Shown piece after piece: positions 48,721 to 56,750 of a DNA stretch of 64,000 nucleotides (positions are counted from its first letter, which is position 1; the number at the start of each line of letters is the position of its first letter). The stretch is from positions 62,001 to 126,000 of the forward strand of contig JAJYUV010000004.1 in NCBI GenBank assembly GCA_021792355.1, read 5' to 3'. Below the pieces are notes generated by a model. That model did no database searches. It was not told where the DNA came from and saw nothing but the letters and a program-made list of their open reading frames with translations. The DNA is from Thermoplasmata archaeon (lineage in GTDB: Archaea > Thermoplasmatota > Thermoplasmata > Thermoplasmatales > GCA-001856825). The position numbers and the translations under genes were made by a program.

Positions 48721-50139
48721 GTGTCAGGAGAAAACGAACTCACCCACAACGTCATTGGAATGTGGGGAGTCGTTCTCTATTCGGTTTCAGTGATTAGTCC
48801 TGCATTCACATTTACGATTGGAAGCGTTGCTTCAATCGTGTATGCAGGAAGATCTGCGCCCTTGGCATTCCTGATTGCAGGGATTACTACGTTTTCAGCA
48901 GTAATTGCCCTATATATTTTCAGTAAATATATTAGCAACTCAGGAGGGTACTACAAATTCATAGAAGCCGCAACTCAGAGAGCATCAATTTCAAAGACGG
49001 TAGGACTTTGGTACATGTCAACTATTTTAGGCGTAATAATCATGGGCGGCGGGATAGTTGCATGGTACGTCAATAGTACTATGGAGATTTTGTTTAACAT
49101 TTCTGTGTCTCCGTATTTGTTGATACTGCTATCGTTTACTGTACCCGTACTTTTTTTAGCTGTAGGATATTTTAGGATAAGAACTGCAGCCAGGACAGCT
49201 ATCACGATTGGAGTTGTCCAGCTCGTCGTGTTCAGCCTGTTTTCCCTAGCGTTTGTCCTAAGGACGCCGTATAACGGGTTGTTCTATTTTAACTTATCAA
49301 ATTCTGCAAATGGTCTTCACGGCTTTTTTCTTGCTATGATACTTGGGGCTTTCTTCTCCTATGGAGGCTATGGATCAGTCGTTTCCCTCGGTGAAGAGGT
49401 GAAATTGTCCAGAAGGACCATGAAGAAAGCAATAGTCTATGCCCTTGCTATCATGGTCACTTTTGAAACCTTTGCGATTTATAGTATAGTAGCTGCTGCT
49501 GGGCCTAATATAAATTTTCTTACAAGTTCCATAGCCCCTAGTTTGTACATTAGTAAAATGCTATTTGGGACGGAGGCGGGATTCGTAGTATTCGTGGTTG
49601 GCTTGATAGGAATCATATATTCGCTAGTGCTATCAGGTAATAGTGGTGCTAGGTATGTATTTGCACTGGCAAGAGACGGACTCTTTTCCACGAACTTGGC
49701 ACGAGTACATCCTAGATACAAAAGTCCCTATATGGCGGTTCTCTGGATATTTATTATTGCACTTATTGGAAACGTCATAACTGAGATCATTTTGATTATT
49801 TTTTTCGGGCCTTCCAATGGTTTGTTTTATTCGTGGGCGATCTGGGGTACAGTAGTAATGATATTTTCTATTTTGATCAGCGTCTCTACTAACAGTAGTC
49901 TCGCATTCTTTATGCGTAAAATTGGAAAGAAACTGAGCGTGTCAACTCACATTTTGGCCCCTTCAATATCCTCACTGGTCATGGTCATTGCGCTATATTA
50001 CTCCCTATTCGATCTTAAAAGTCCAATGAACTCAGTCTACTGGGTAGCCCTTTCAATGATCCTAATCAATGGGTTCATTGTCTACCTGAGGCGAAACAAG
50101 ATAAGAACAGATAATCTCGAGGATTTGATCTCGGAATAG
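48721..50139 (+). CDS. APC-superfamily amino acid / amine permease
   Basis: 472 residues, about 12 membrane segments, starting at GTG 48721 with an AT-rich box (AATTTATGAA) near 48690-48698. APC elements: the interrupted TM1 (SPAFTFTIGSVAS), the GEEVKLSRRTMKKA loop after TM6 and ALARDGLFSTNLARVHPRYKSP after TM8. It precedes the Lrp-type regulator and the catabolic genes, so its substrate may be an amino acid or a cyclic amide derivative degraded by that cluster; this is inference. Confidence 0.88.
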   Translation: MSGENELTHNVIGMWGVVLYSVSVISPAFTFTIGSVASIVYAGRSAPLAFLIAGITTFSAVIALYIFSKYISNSGGYYKFIEAATQRASISKTVGLWYMSTILGVIIMGGGIVAWYVNSTMEILFNISVSPYLLILLSFTVPVLFLAVGYFRIRTAARTAITIGVVQLVVFSLFSLAFVLRTPYNGLFYFNLSNSANGLHGFFLAMILGAFFSYGGYGSVVSLGEEVKLSRRTMKKAIVYALAIMVTFETFAIYSIVAAAGPNINFLTSSIAPSLYISKMLFGTEAGFVVFVVGLIGIIYSLVLSGNSGARYVFALARDGLFSTNLARVHPRYKSPYMAVLWIFIIALIGNVITEIILIIFFGPSNGLFYSWAIWGTVVMIFSILISVSTNSSLAFFMRKIGKKLSVSTHILAPSISSLVMVIALYYSLFDLKSPMNSVYWVALSMILINGFIVYLRRNKIRTDNLEDLISE

Positions 50140-50230
50140 ATGAATACTGGATGAGTTTATCTTTACTTGTGCAAACCGAGCCTTTCCCTCCCATTCTAAT
50201 TCACTATATTTCTTACTTATAACAGTTTTA

Positions 50231-50294
50231 CATTGCAAAAACTTATTATTTGAAGCTTGTCATATTACATTGGCATAATGGTTTATATGCAATG
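50231..50294. promoter_or_regulatory. Candidate operator of the Lrp-type regulator
   Basis: CATTGGCATA (50268-50277) and TATGCAATG (50286-50294) form an imperfect inverted repeat around the TATA box TTTATATG (50282-50289) of the regulator gene. A further CATTGC half-site lies at 50231-50236. A site over the TATA box would act as autorepressor; this is inferred from layout. Confidence 0.4.
50282..50289 (+). promoter_or_regulatory. TATA box of the Lrp-type regulator
   Basis: TTTATATG centred about 26 bases before ATG 50312. Confidence 0.55.
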
Positions 50295-50311
50295 AGATAT
50301 TTTGGTTTAAA

Positions 50312-50785
50312 ATGTCTCTGAACATAATGGCGGATTCCTTGGACGAGATAGATTCAAAGATAGTAGAAATGCTTAGTGAAGACGGAAGAATTACCGATAC
50401 TGAAATAGCTAAAAAAGTCGGATTGAGCAAAACGAGCGTCAGACTTAGAAAATTGAAATTGATCAAAAGTGAGAAGATAAAGATTCTAGGTATTCCAATA
50501 TTAAGGAACCTGAATCTTGTGGATTCTGATGTTTTCGTAAAATTTTACATAAATACACCACAGATCCAGATAGAATCATTCATCAAGACACTGTTAAAGG
50601 AGGAGCACATCTACGAAGTAAACAGGTATCTTTACAAGTACGACATCAGTCTCGCGGTGTATCACACCAGTTTCGCTCTTCTGAAGTCTTACATTCAAGA
50701 ACTCTTCAAGGATTTCAAGATAATAGAATCATACGATATCTTCCCAGTTCTGCAAACTGACAAGGCATTTGGAGTTCTAATGTGA
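50312..50785 (+). CDS. Lrp/AsnC-family transcriptional regulator
   Basis: 157 residues. The N-terminal helix-turn-helix has DEIDSKIVEMLSEDGRITDTEIAKKVGLSKTSVRLR (in parts), the Lrp pattern with D...I...L..DGR. A linker and a C-terminal effector domain (about 65-157) follow. An in-frame ATG 15 bases further is an alternative, but TATA spacing favours 50312. It likely represses its own gene and may control the neighbouring catabolic genes on both strands. The 3' end overlaps the convergent M29-like gene by 9 bases. Confidence 0.88.
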   Translation: MSLNIMADSLDEIDSKIVEMLSEDGRITDTEIAKKVGLSKTSVRLRKLKLIKSEKIKILGIPILRNLNLVDSDVFVKFYINTPQIQIESFIKTLLKEEHIYEVNRYLYKYDISLAVYHTSFALLKSYIQELFKDFKIIESYDIFPVLQTDKAFGVLM

Positions 50786-51808
50786 TTTATGTCCAAGCAA
50801 TTCCAGTGCAAGTTTCTTTAAGGCTGGATGAACGTATACCCCCTCTTCTTCTATCTTTATGCCGTCGAGCCAAACTGAAGGGTTGAGAACTATACCATCT
50901 GTGTGGGACCTAGCCTGTCCCGCGTCTCCTTGGAAAGATTTGCCTTGGGCTCCAATTCCGAATTCAACCACTCCGAATACTCTCTCGTCCTCCAAAATAT
51001 TTCCAGTCAGTTTCGCACCAGGGTTGAAGCCATAGCAAGCATGGGCAATGTTGAACATATTTGGATCATCAAATCCGTCTAGCCACTTCTTGAATGCTTT
51101 CGATTGCTCATTGTCGGAAAATCCAGTAATTTTCCCGCGTTTTATTTTCAAAGTAACGGGTTCACGTAGCAATCCGACATCGTCCGGAGGCCATATGGAA
51201 CCATCAAAGACTAAGGTGCCGTTTATCGAATCTTCGACAGGTGCCCAGGAAATCTGCCCTCCAAGAAATCCTTCTGGATGTGTCTTACTAGTCACTCCTG
51301 TGTCTAAGAATATTGGCCTACCTTCTAGGCTAAAGGAAATGTCAGTCCCTGCCTTAGTTTTTATCTTCATCATTTTTGCGCTCCTCGTCAACTCGGTAAG
51401 CTTTGTTCCGAATTTATCTAGTAGACTTGTATCAACGTTTGTAATGCAATTTACCATCATGTCCTTAGTCATTCCCGTTAAACAGAGATGTCTCGCACCT
51501 GCCTCTAGGGCTTCTGAGTACGCATTGGTTATGTATAGAAATCTTGAAGCATATTCTATAATCACATCCGAATTCTTCATTGCTCCAGCGACAATGGCAG
51601 GAGGCTCGTCTCCGGGATTCTGAAGGGTTTCATACCACATTACGACTGGTTTTCCCTCGGCGATAAAGACCTGTTCGGCTGTCGAGCCGACGATCTCCTG
51701 ATCAATTGTCGTATCTGCATAAATTAGAACTTCTTCCCCTCTTTTAACATTCACTAATTCATTTACGACCTTATATGCCCCTTTTTTTATTTCCCAAGTT
51801 AGAGTCAT
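50777..51808 (-). CDS. M29 aminopeptidase / NicX-type metalloenzyme
   Basis: 343 residues from ATG 51808 (TTG 51820 is an alternative; the AT-rich box near 51845 gives a transcription start near 51819). The C-terminal half has the metal-site pattern of the M29 superfamily: NILEDERVFGVVEFGIG (Glu region) and SHTDGIVLNPSVWLDG (His and Asp). The superfamily contains Leu aminopeptidases (AmpT) and the mononuclear iron 2,5-dihydroxypyridine dioxygenase NicX. The length of about 345 is nearer NicX than AmpT (about 400). Surrounding genes for racemases and a nitroreductase make a heterocycle- or amide-degrading function possible. Not decided by sequence. Confidence 0.75.
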   Translation of the reverse strand: MTLTWEIKKGAYKVVNELVNVKRGEEVLIYADTTIDQEIVGSTAEQVFIAEGKPVVMWYETLQNPGDEPPAIVAGAMKNSDVIIEYASRFLYITNAYSEALEAGARHLCLTGMTKDMMVNCITNVDTSLLDKFGTKLTELTRSAKMMKIKTKAGTDISFSLEGRPIFLDTGVTSKTHPEGFLGGQISWAPVEDSINGTLVFDGSIWPPDDVGLLREPVTLKIKRGKITGFSDNEQSKAFKKWLDGFDDPNMFNIAHACYGFNPGAKLTGNILEDERVFGVVEFGIGAQGKSFQGDAGQARSHTDGIVLNPSVWLDGIKIEEEGVYVHPALKKLALELLGHKSH

Positions 51809-51988
51809 TCCTAATACCAATTTGTCAACTATTCAATGAATTAATATTTTTTCATCCATTACGAAATTATTCTAAAAATAGAAATCAAAAGTAAAATTTT
51901 CGAACACATTTCTCGATAAATTTGATACTATGGATTCATTTTATGTTGAAATAGTCTATTGGTCCTTTGACACGAAACATTTCAAGTG

Positions 51989-52810
51989 TCATAGTAGTTT
52001 TGCCATGGCCCATACTTCTTCTGTAAGCTCCTTAGAAGGTATCATCTTACCGAATCTTATTCTATCCAATCTTTCTTTAAGATCCTTAAAGTTTTTGATC
52101 TCTTCCGGTGCAGTATAACTATCCAAAAGTCTACCCGCAATTTCTATCAGTCGGAATACCGCATAGTCTGGCGGCTCCGTCGAAAGAGATTTTGCACTAT
52201 AAATGCTGAAAGAGATTAGATTTTTTATCGTCTCAGGACTAGAAGTTCCCTTGTCCCTTATTGCAGATGTTATGCTTTGTTTAATGGCTCCTTCGTATTT
52301 GTTTTCCATATTTTGATAAAAAATCTGAGCAGTTGTTCTTCTTGGTGCCTCACCAACGTAAGCTGGAATCCCAAAGGTAACTAGTAAGTTCAAGGTTGTT
52401 TCGGGTTTAACTGATAAAATTTCCTTGATTCTTTCTTTGTCAAAACTTAGAACTGGACAAGATCCAATTCCTAAATCGTACGCCCTCAGCATCATGTTCT
52501 CTGCCGCAGTTGCGACGTCCATGATCGATGGTATTTCCCAGTCTCCTCCACTTCCCTCCTTGGCCTTCGTTAAGTCGGTTCCCATCACCACAATTACAGG
52601 AGGAATTCCTGACATACCAGGTGAAAAATTCCTTATCTGTGATATGCTTTCTTGGTCCGTGACTAAAACAAACACTCTAGCCTGCGAATTACCGGCACTA
52701 GGAGCCCAAACTCCGGCTTCAAGAATCTTGTCTAAAATTTCTTGTTTTATTTCGTCGTTAGAGAATTTTCTGATTGCCCTTCTTCCTAGAATAGCATCTT
52801 CGACATTCAT
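51989..52810 (-). CDS. Nitroreductase-family flavoprotein with C-terminal extension
   Basis: 273 residues. The FMN-binding N terminus AILGRRAIRKFSNDEI and WAPSAGNSQ, then AAENMMLRAYDLGIGSCPV, are nitroreductase hallmarks. The core ends at about residue 175, and about 95 additional residues follow (from about 180), mostly helical, unlike the typical 170-220 total length. The ATG overlaps the racemase stop (ATGA), so it is co-translated with the DUF917/racemase cassette. It may reduce or oxidise a cyclic intermediate. Confidence 0.85.
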   Translation of the reverse strand: MNVEDAILGRRAIRKFSNDEIKQEILDKILEAGVWAPSAGNSQARVFVLVTDQESISQIRNFSPGMSGIPPVIVVMGTDLTKAKEGSGGDWEIPSIMDVATAAENMMLRAYDLGIGSCPVLSFDKERIKEILSVKPETTLNLLVTFGIPAYVGEAPRRTTAQIFYQNMENKYEGAIKQSITSAIRDKGTSSPETIKNLISFSIYSAKSLSTEPPDYAVFRLIEIAGRLLDSYTAPEEIKNFKDLKERLDRIRFGKMIPSKELTEEVWAMAKLL

Positions 52811-53490
52811 GTATGACCTCTGTAGATCAGATATTTACTCTGTTTGAGTTTGGTTTGAGCTAAGAGTTCAGCAACCTTTAATGCGGCATTGAGAGGTTCT
52901 ATCACGGGGACTGAAAGTTTCTTTCTAATTTCGTCAGCAACATATGCCATTCCAGTGCACCCTAAAACTAGAACGTCTGCGCCATCAATTTCGATACTTT
53001 TCTTTGCCTCTCTCATTATTGCTTCTGTTGTGACTTTTCGGTCGTCTTCCAAGTTCTTTACATCTATTTTTACACTTCTAATGGATGCAATTCTTCTCTC
53101 GATTCCCATCTTCCTTACGTTAAGGCGAAATTGCGGGACTGTTATGTCAACTGGGGAAATTATAGAGACCCTATCACCCAGTAGCAGCGAAAGGTAAAGG
53201 GCAGCTTCCCCGGGACCGACAACTGGTCTTTCGCTTGCTTCCTTTGCAGCATCGATGCAAGGATTGGCAAAGCAGTTTATGATCGCAGCATCATATATCC
53301 TTGCTCTCAGTATATCTAGTATTTCTGGGCAAATTTCAACTTGACTTTGAAAGGTTGTAATTTCTACGGGGCCTCTCTTTAAAGAAACTATTTCTAACTC
53401 TGTATCTGGACTCGCTTTCTTTCTCAAGTACCTAAGGTCAGATTTATCATATTGTGTCGTACCTACAGGATTAATTACGAGAATCTTCAT
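52807..53490 (-). CDS. Asp/Glu/hydantoin racemase family protein (copy 1)
   Basis: 227 residues. The two catalytic cysteines of this family are Cys73 (INCFANPCID) and Cys178 (VLGCTGM), in the two homologous halves. The N terminus MKILVINPVGT is typical of hydantoin racemases. It inverts a stereocentre of an amino acid or a hydantoin-type intermediate. The start overlaps the upstream DUF917 gene in an ATGA. Related in architecture to the copy at 54836-55543. Confidence 0.9.
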   Translation of the reverse strand: MKILVINPVGTTQYDKSDLRYLRKKASPDTELEIVSLKRGPVEITTFQSQVEICPEILDILRARIYDAAIINCFANPCIDAAKEASERPVVGPGEAALYLSLLLGDRVSIISPVDITVPQFRLNVRKMGIERRIASIRSVKIDVKNLEDDRKVTTEAIMREAKKSIEIDGADVLVLGCTGMAYVADEIRKKLSVPVIEPLNAALKVAELLAQTKLKQSKYLIYRGHT

Positions 53491-54611
53491 ACTCTTCCCC
53501 TCTCGAATTCCTTATGTATTGTTTCTATTGGCTGAAACGGTATATCAAATCCAAAGGATTTTGGTGTAAAAATTTCTAGTGCTTTGCTCTTTCTCCATTC
53601 ATTCGATGATTTAAATCCGATTACTGCGACTTTCGTTCCTTCGGAGAGGTTGGGATTGGTCACTGCATACCCTGTCTCCCTCTCCACTACACATATCAAA
53701 TCTGGAGCAGTCACATCGGGTTTGCCATCTAACCATGAAATGATGTTTTCATTTTTGAACCAGATCTTGTATTCGTGACCTGTGAAATTTTGGTCTCCCT
53801 CTATTTCAAATTCTCCTACGGTGTAGCCGTGATCATCTTTCCAATCAGTATCTTTGCTTACTCTGCCCTCGAACAAGAAGAAACCATTTCCAACCTTCAT
53901 GATTTCTTTAACTGGATCTTTTTTCTCGTTCCTCGATGTTCTCAGAACTCTGCCTATTTTTTCCGCTAAGGAAATCGTATTTGGAATCACGACTTTTTTC
54001 AGTAAACTACCTTGAACTGGCTGCGAGACTACTGCAACACTGTTTTCACTTTGAGTTGCAATGCTCCTGATTATTTCTTCTGCCCTGAAATCATCTACTA
54101 CCTCGTTGATTATTATCACATCTCCAAATTTACTTACGACAGAGAGAGGTGCGATTGAAACGTTTTCTATATAGAATGAGGAATGTTGAACGGCAGGAAC
54201 CGATCTTCCAGCTGGATCTGCATCTATTAACTTAATGCCTTTATTCATTGCAACATCCATGGCGGCTGCAGTGTTACCACCTCCGAGTTCTGTTGGTATG
54301 CTACCATAAAACTTCTTATTCATAAATTTCTCCAGCGTCTCAAATGCGTGGAGAATCTCATTCTCTATTTTTACTGGTAGATCTTTCTTAACTCTTTTTT
54401 CAATAGGAGAGATGGAACCAACGTAATAAGGGGATACAACTACTTCACTGTCTGGGACATCTGTCAGAGAAGCAAGCAAAAGAGTCTTTCCTTCGTCAAA
54501 ATTCTCAGTTATCTTCGCTATGCCTTTTTCGAGACTCCCTCCGCCTCCCGTTCCTAAAACTGTGCATCCATAGAGAATGTCTAACGCATTTTCTATTCTG
54601 AGTGATCTCAT
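53487..54611 (-). CDS. DUF917 protein (S-methyl-thiohydantoin desulfurase domain), copy 1
   Basis: 374 residues from ATG 54611 (a TTG lies just upstream at 54614). The signature LYGCTVLGTGGGGSLEKG at the N terminus, VVVSPYYVGSISPIEKR, ELGGGNTAAAMDVA and IDADPAGRSVPAVQHSSFY (central) identify DUF917. This family is often encoded beside hydantoinases/oxoprolinases and is annotated as thiohydantoin-related, but its reaction here is unknown. A weak TATA box lies 27 bases before the ATG. It heads the cassette DUF917-racemase-nitroreductase. Confidence 0.88.
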   Translation of the reverse strand: MRSLRIENALDILYGCTVLGTGGGGSLEKGIAKITENFDEGKTLLLASLTDVPDSEVVVSPYYVGSISPIEKRVKKDLPVKIENEILHAFETLEKFMNKKFYGSIPTELGGGNTAAAMDVAMNKGIKLIDADPAGRSVPAVQHSSFYIENVSIAPLSVVSKFGDVIIINEVVDDFRAEEIIRSIATQSENSVAVVSQPVQGSLLKKVVIPNTISLAEKIGRVLRTSRNEKKDPVKEIMKVGNGFFLFEGRVSKDTDWKDDHGYTVGEFEIEGDQNFTGHEYKIWFKNENIISWLDGKPDVTAPDLICVVERETGYAVTNPNLSEGTKVAVIGFKSSNEWRKSKALEIFTPKSFGFDIPFQPIETIHKEFERGRV

Positions 54612-54614
54612 CAA

Positions 54615-54835
54615 TTATCGTATTCATTATGCTCTAATTAAGGCTTTCTATGGACATTAAATTCTAACCATAGGCTTAATTTCGTATAATGACAAAACAT
54701 ATTATACAATAAAGTTTCGTTGTAGACTTTATTTAAACAATTAAGAAGATCTCTCTTGCAAGATATTTAGCACGACAATCAACGACCCTAAAATGTACGA
54801 AGTAACAGCAAAGGAGGTGCACGGTCCAACTGATC
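54615..54835. other. Gap between the two DUF917/racemase cassettes
   Basis: 221 bases holding the promoter of copy 1 on the minus strand. On the plus strand there is an orphan strong SD (AAAGGAGGTG, 54810-54819) and a short in-frame run starting ATG 54793, which ends after about 30 codons inside the neighbouring racemase gene. It has no evident product. Confidence 0.35.
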
Positions 54836-55543
54836 TTATTTCCCCATCTGCTTCAACTTGTACTCGGTCATTGAATACTTAAGGAACTTGCTATGTTTAA
54901 TTCCGATTCTTGTAAATCCCTCAGCAACTTTAAGAGCTGTTTTAGACGGCTCCACTACGGGTACACCAAGATCTTCTTGAAGTTTTTCTGCAAAATCGTT
55001 CATTCTAGTACATCCTAGCACAATTGCTTCACTTCCTTTGCTCAGTTCTATTTTTGATTTAGTTAGGAATTTAGAATAATTCTCTTTATTTAATTTGATC
55101 TCTGAAACACCCAAATCGACGCTAGCTACACCAACAAGTCTATCCCTGACTGAATAGTTAGTCGCCTGTATTTCTGTCCAAGGGATCGAATTTCTTTCAG
55201 TTGTAAGGACGGAGAACTTGTTTGCAATCATTGCAGCTACATGCATTGAAACTTCGGCTACTCCAAGTATTAGTTTTTCCGATACTTCTCTGCACGCGTC
55301 CAGTCCAGGATCTGCGAAACAATCGATGAGAAATGCATCGAAGTTCTTGTCCTCGTCCCTTACAATTTCTACAATCCGTGGAGAAGCAAGAGCTACATCC
55401 AAATATGTTTCAATGCTGTCTGGGCCTTCTTTAAGGCTTCTTACTTCTAGCTCTGTCGAAGAGGCTTTAAATTTTTTGAAATATTTTTCGGTATCTATTT
55501 TATATATTTCTGACCCGATAGGCTCGATTACCATCAGTCTCAT
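54836..55543 (-). CDS. Asp/Glu/hydantoin racemase family protein (copy 2)
   Basis: 235 residues with Cys75 (IDCFADPGLDACREV) and Cys178 (IVLGCTRM) at the catalytic positions; the first motif is closer to the family consensus (CFADPG) than in copy 1. Start overlaps the upstream DUF917 copy 2 in an ATGA. It is moderately diverged from copy 1, in keeping with an old duplication. Confidence 0.9.
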   Translation of the reverse strand: MRLMVIEPIGSEIYKIDTEKYFKKFKASSTELEVRSLKEGPDSIETYLDVALASPRIVEIVRDEDKNFDAFLIDCFADPGLDACREVSEKLILGVAEVSMHVAAMIANKFSVLTTERNSIPWTEIQATNYSVRDRLVGVASVDLGVSEIKLNKENYSKFLTKSKIELSKGSEAIVLGCTRMNDFAEKLQEDLGVPVVEPSKTALKVAEGFTRIGIKHSKFLKYSMTEYKLKQMGK

Positions 55544-56604
55544 TTTTTCACCAACTTTTCAATTGGAATGTAGTCGTATTTGAATCCGAAAAACTTGGGT
55601 GACATGACTTCAAGTCCTTTGACAGTTCTCCATTTTGGATCTGAAGGTAATCCAAACACAAAATATTCCGCTCCTTCTTCCTTGATAGGATTAGATGTGG
55701 GAATCAAATCTATTGATGTTATTGTTATTAGGTCTGGAGAAGTTACATAAACTTTCTCATCTATCCAAGACATTAGATTTTCATTTTTGTACCAAATTTT
55801 CATCTTCTTTCCAGTAAACTCTTCGGTTCCCTCAAGTATGTAGTTCCCATAGGTGAAACCTTCTAAGATTTCATATTTTGAACTTTTGAGCACCCCCCTG
55901 AACAGTTTATGAACCACTCCAAATTTCAGCAAGTCCTCAACTGATCCTTTCGTTATTATCTTTCCAATATCAATAGATTTTGAAATGGTATTCCATATTG
56001 AAGCCGACTTGATATCCCCGACTTTTCCTGGATGATCGCAAATGCCTACAGACGACCCGATGACTGATGCGATTCCCCTTACTATCAGTTCAGCCTGTCC
56101 ATCCGATGAAATTTCTTTAACAATCAGCTGATCTTTTTGTTGAGTAAAGACTGAAAATGGAGTCATTTTGAGTCCAGAGACGTAGAACATAGAACATTGA
56201 AGATCCGGAGCTGCCCGACCTGCTGCATCTCCATCGACCAAGGGAACACCTTCTAACCCCGCTACGTGCAATGCCCCCAACGTTGCGAAACCACCAAGTT
56301 CCGCAGCGATAATTCCACTAAGTTTACGGTCGATGTAACTAGTCAAGAGTCTAGTAGCACCAAGTGCAGTATCAGTAGTTCTGTGGGACGAAGAAGACTG
56401 TCCAACTGCACCAACATAATATGGAGAAACTACTAAATCGTCCGCTTCAAACTCATCGAACGATGCCAATTTAAAGTTTATTCCAGACTCAATGTCTGGC
56501 CATACGAGATTAAGTCCTGCAGATATCGTTCCTCCGCCTCCAGTACTCAAGAAGCTGGCGCCGTAAGCCAGACTCATAATTTGGTTCTTATCAAGTGTTT
56601 TCAT
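55540..56604 (-). CDS. DUF917 protein (S-methyl-thiohydantoin desulfurase domain), copy 2
   Basis: 354 residues from ATG 56604 (TTG 56616 upstream is possible, TATA-like box at about 56640-56650). Motifs parallel copy 1: YGASFLSTGGGGTISAG, LVVSPYYVGAV, AAELGGFATLGALHVA and VDGDAAGRAAPDLQCSMFY. Divergence is considerable, so the two copies may treat different substrates or form a heteromer. It is the first gene of the second cassette and is divergent from the ABC importer, sharing the region 56605-56750. Confidence 0.87.
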   Translation of the reverse strand: MKTLDKNQIMSLAYGASFLSTGGGGTISAGLNLVWPDIESGINFKLASFDEFEADDLVVSPYYVGAVGQSSSSHRTTDTALGATRLLTSYIDRKLSGIIAAELGGFATLGALHVAGLEGVPLVDGDAAGRAAPDLQCSMFYVSGLKMTPFSVFTQQKDQLIVKEISSDGQAELIVRGIASVIGSSVGICDHPGKVGDIKSASIWNTISKSIDIGKIITKGSVEDLLKFGVVHKLFRGVLKSSKYEILEGFTYGNYILEGTEEFTGKKMKIWYKNENLMSWIDEKVYVTSPDLITITSIDLIPTSNPIKEEGAEYFVFGLPSDPKWRTVKGLEVMSPKFFGFKYDYIPIEKLVKK

Positions 56605-56750
56605 TTGGAACCACAATCCCGATTTTCTATTCCGAAGTAGTAAATAAACTATTCTTTTTTAATAAGATTTATGTTGATATTATTACTTTTGCATAAGACA
56701 GTAAAGACCGAAAAAGTTAAATGTTGTTTTATTTTATAATTTTGGTTGAA

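Noticed and set aside
51048..51623. 191-residue plus-strand ORF opposite the M29-like gene
   Set aside because: Antisense of a gene with complete metal-site motifs.
51968..51991. TGACAC/GTGTCA inverted repeat at the nitroreductase 3' end as a terminator
   Set aside because: Only six base pairs with a 12-base loop and no oligo-T; too weak to call.
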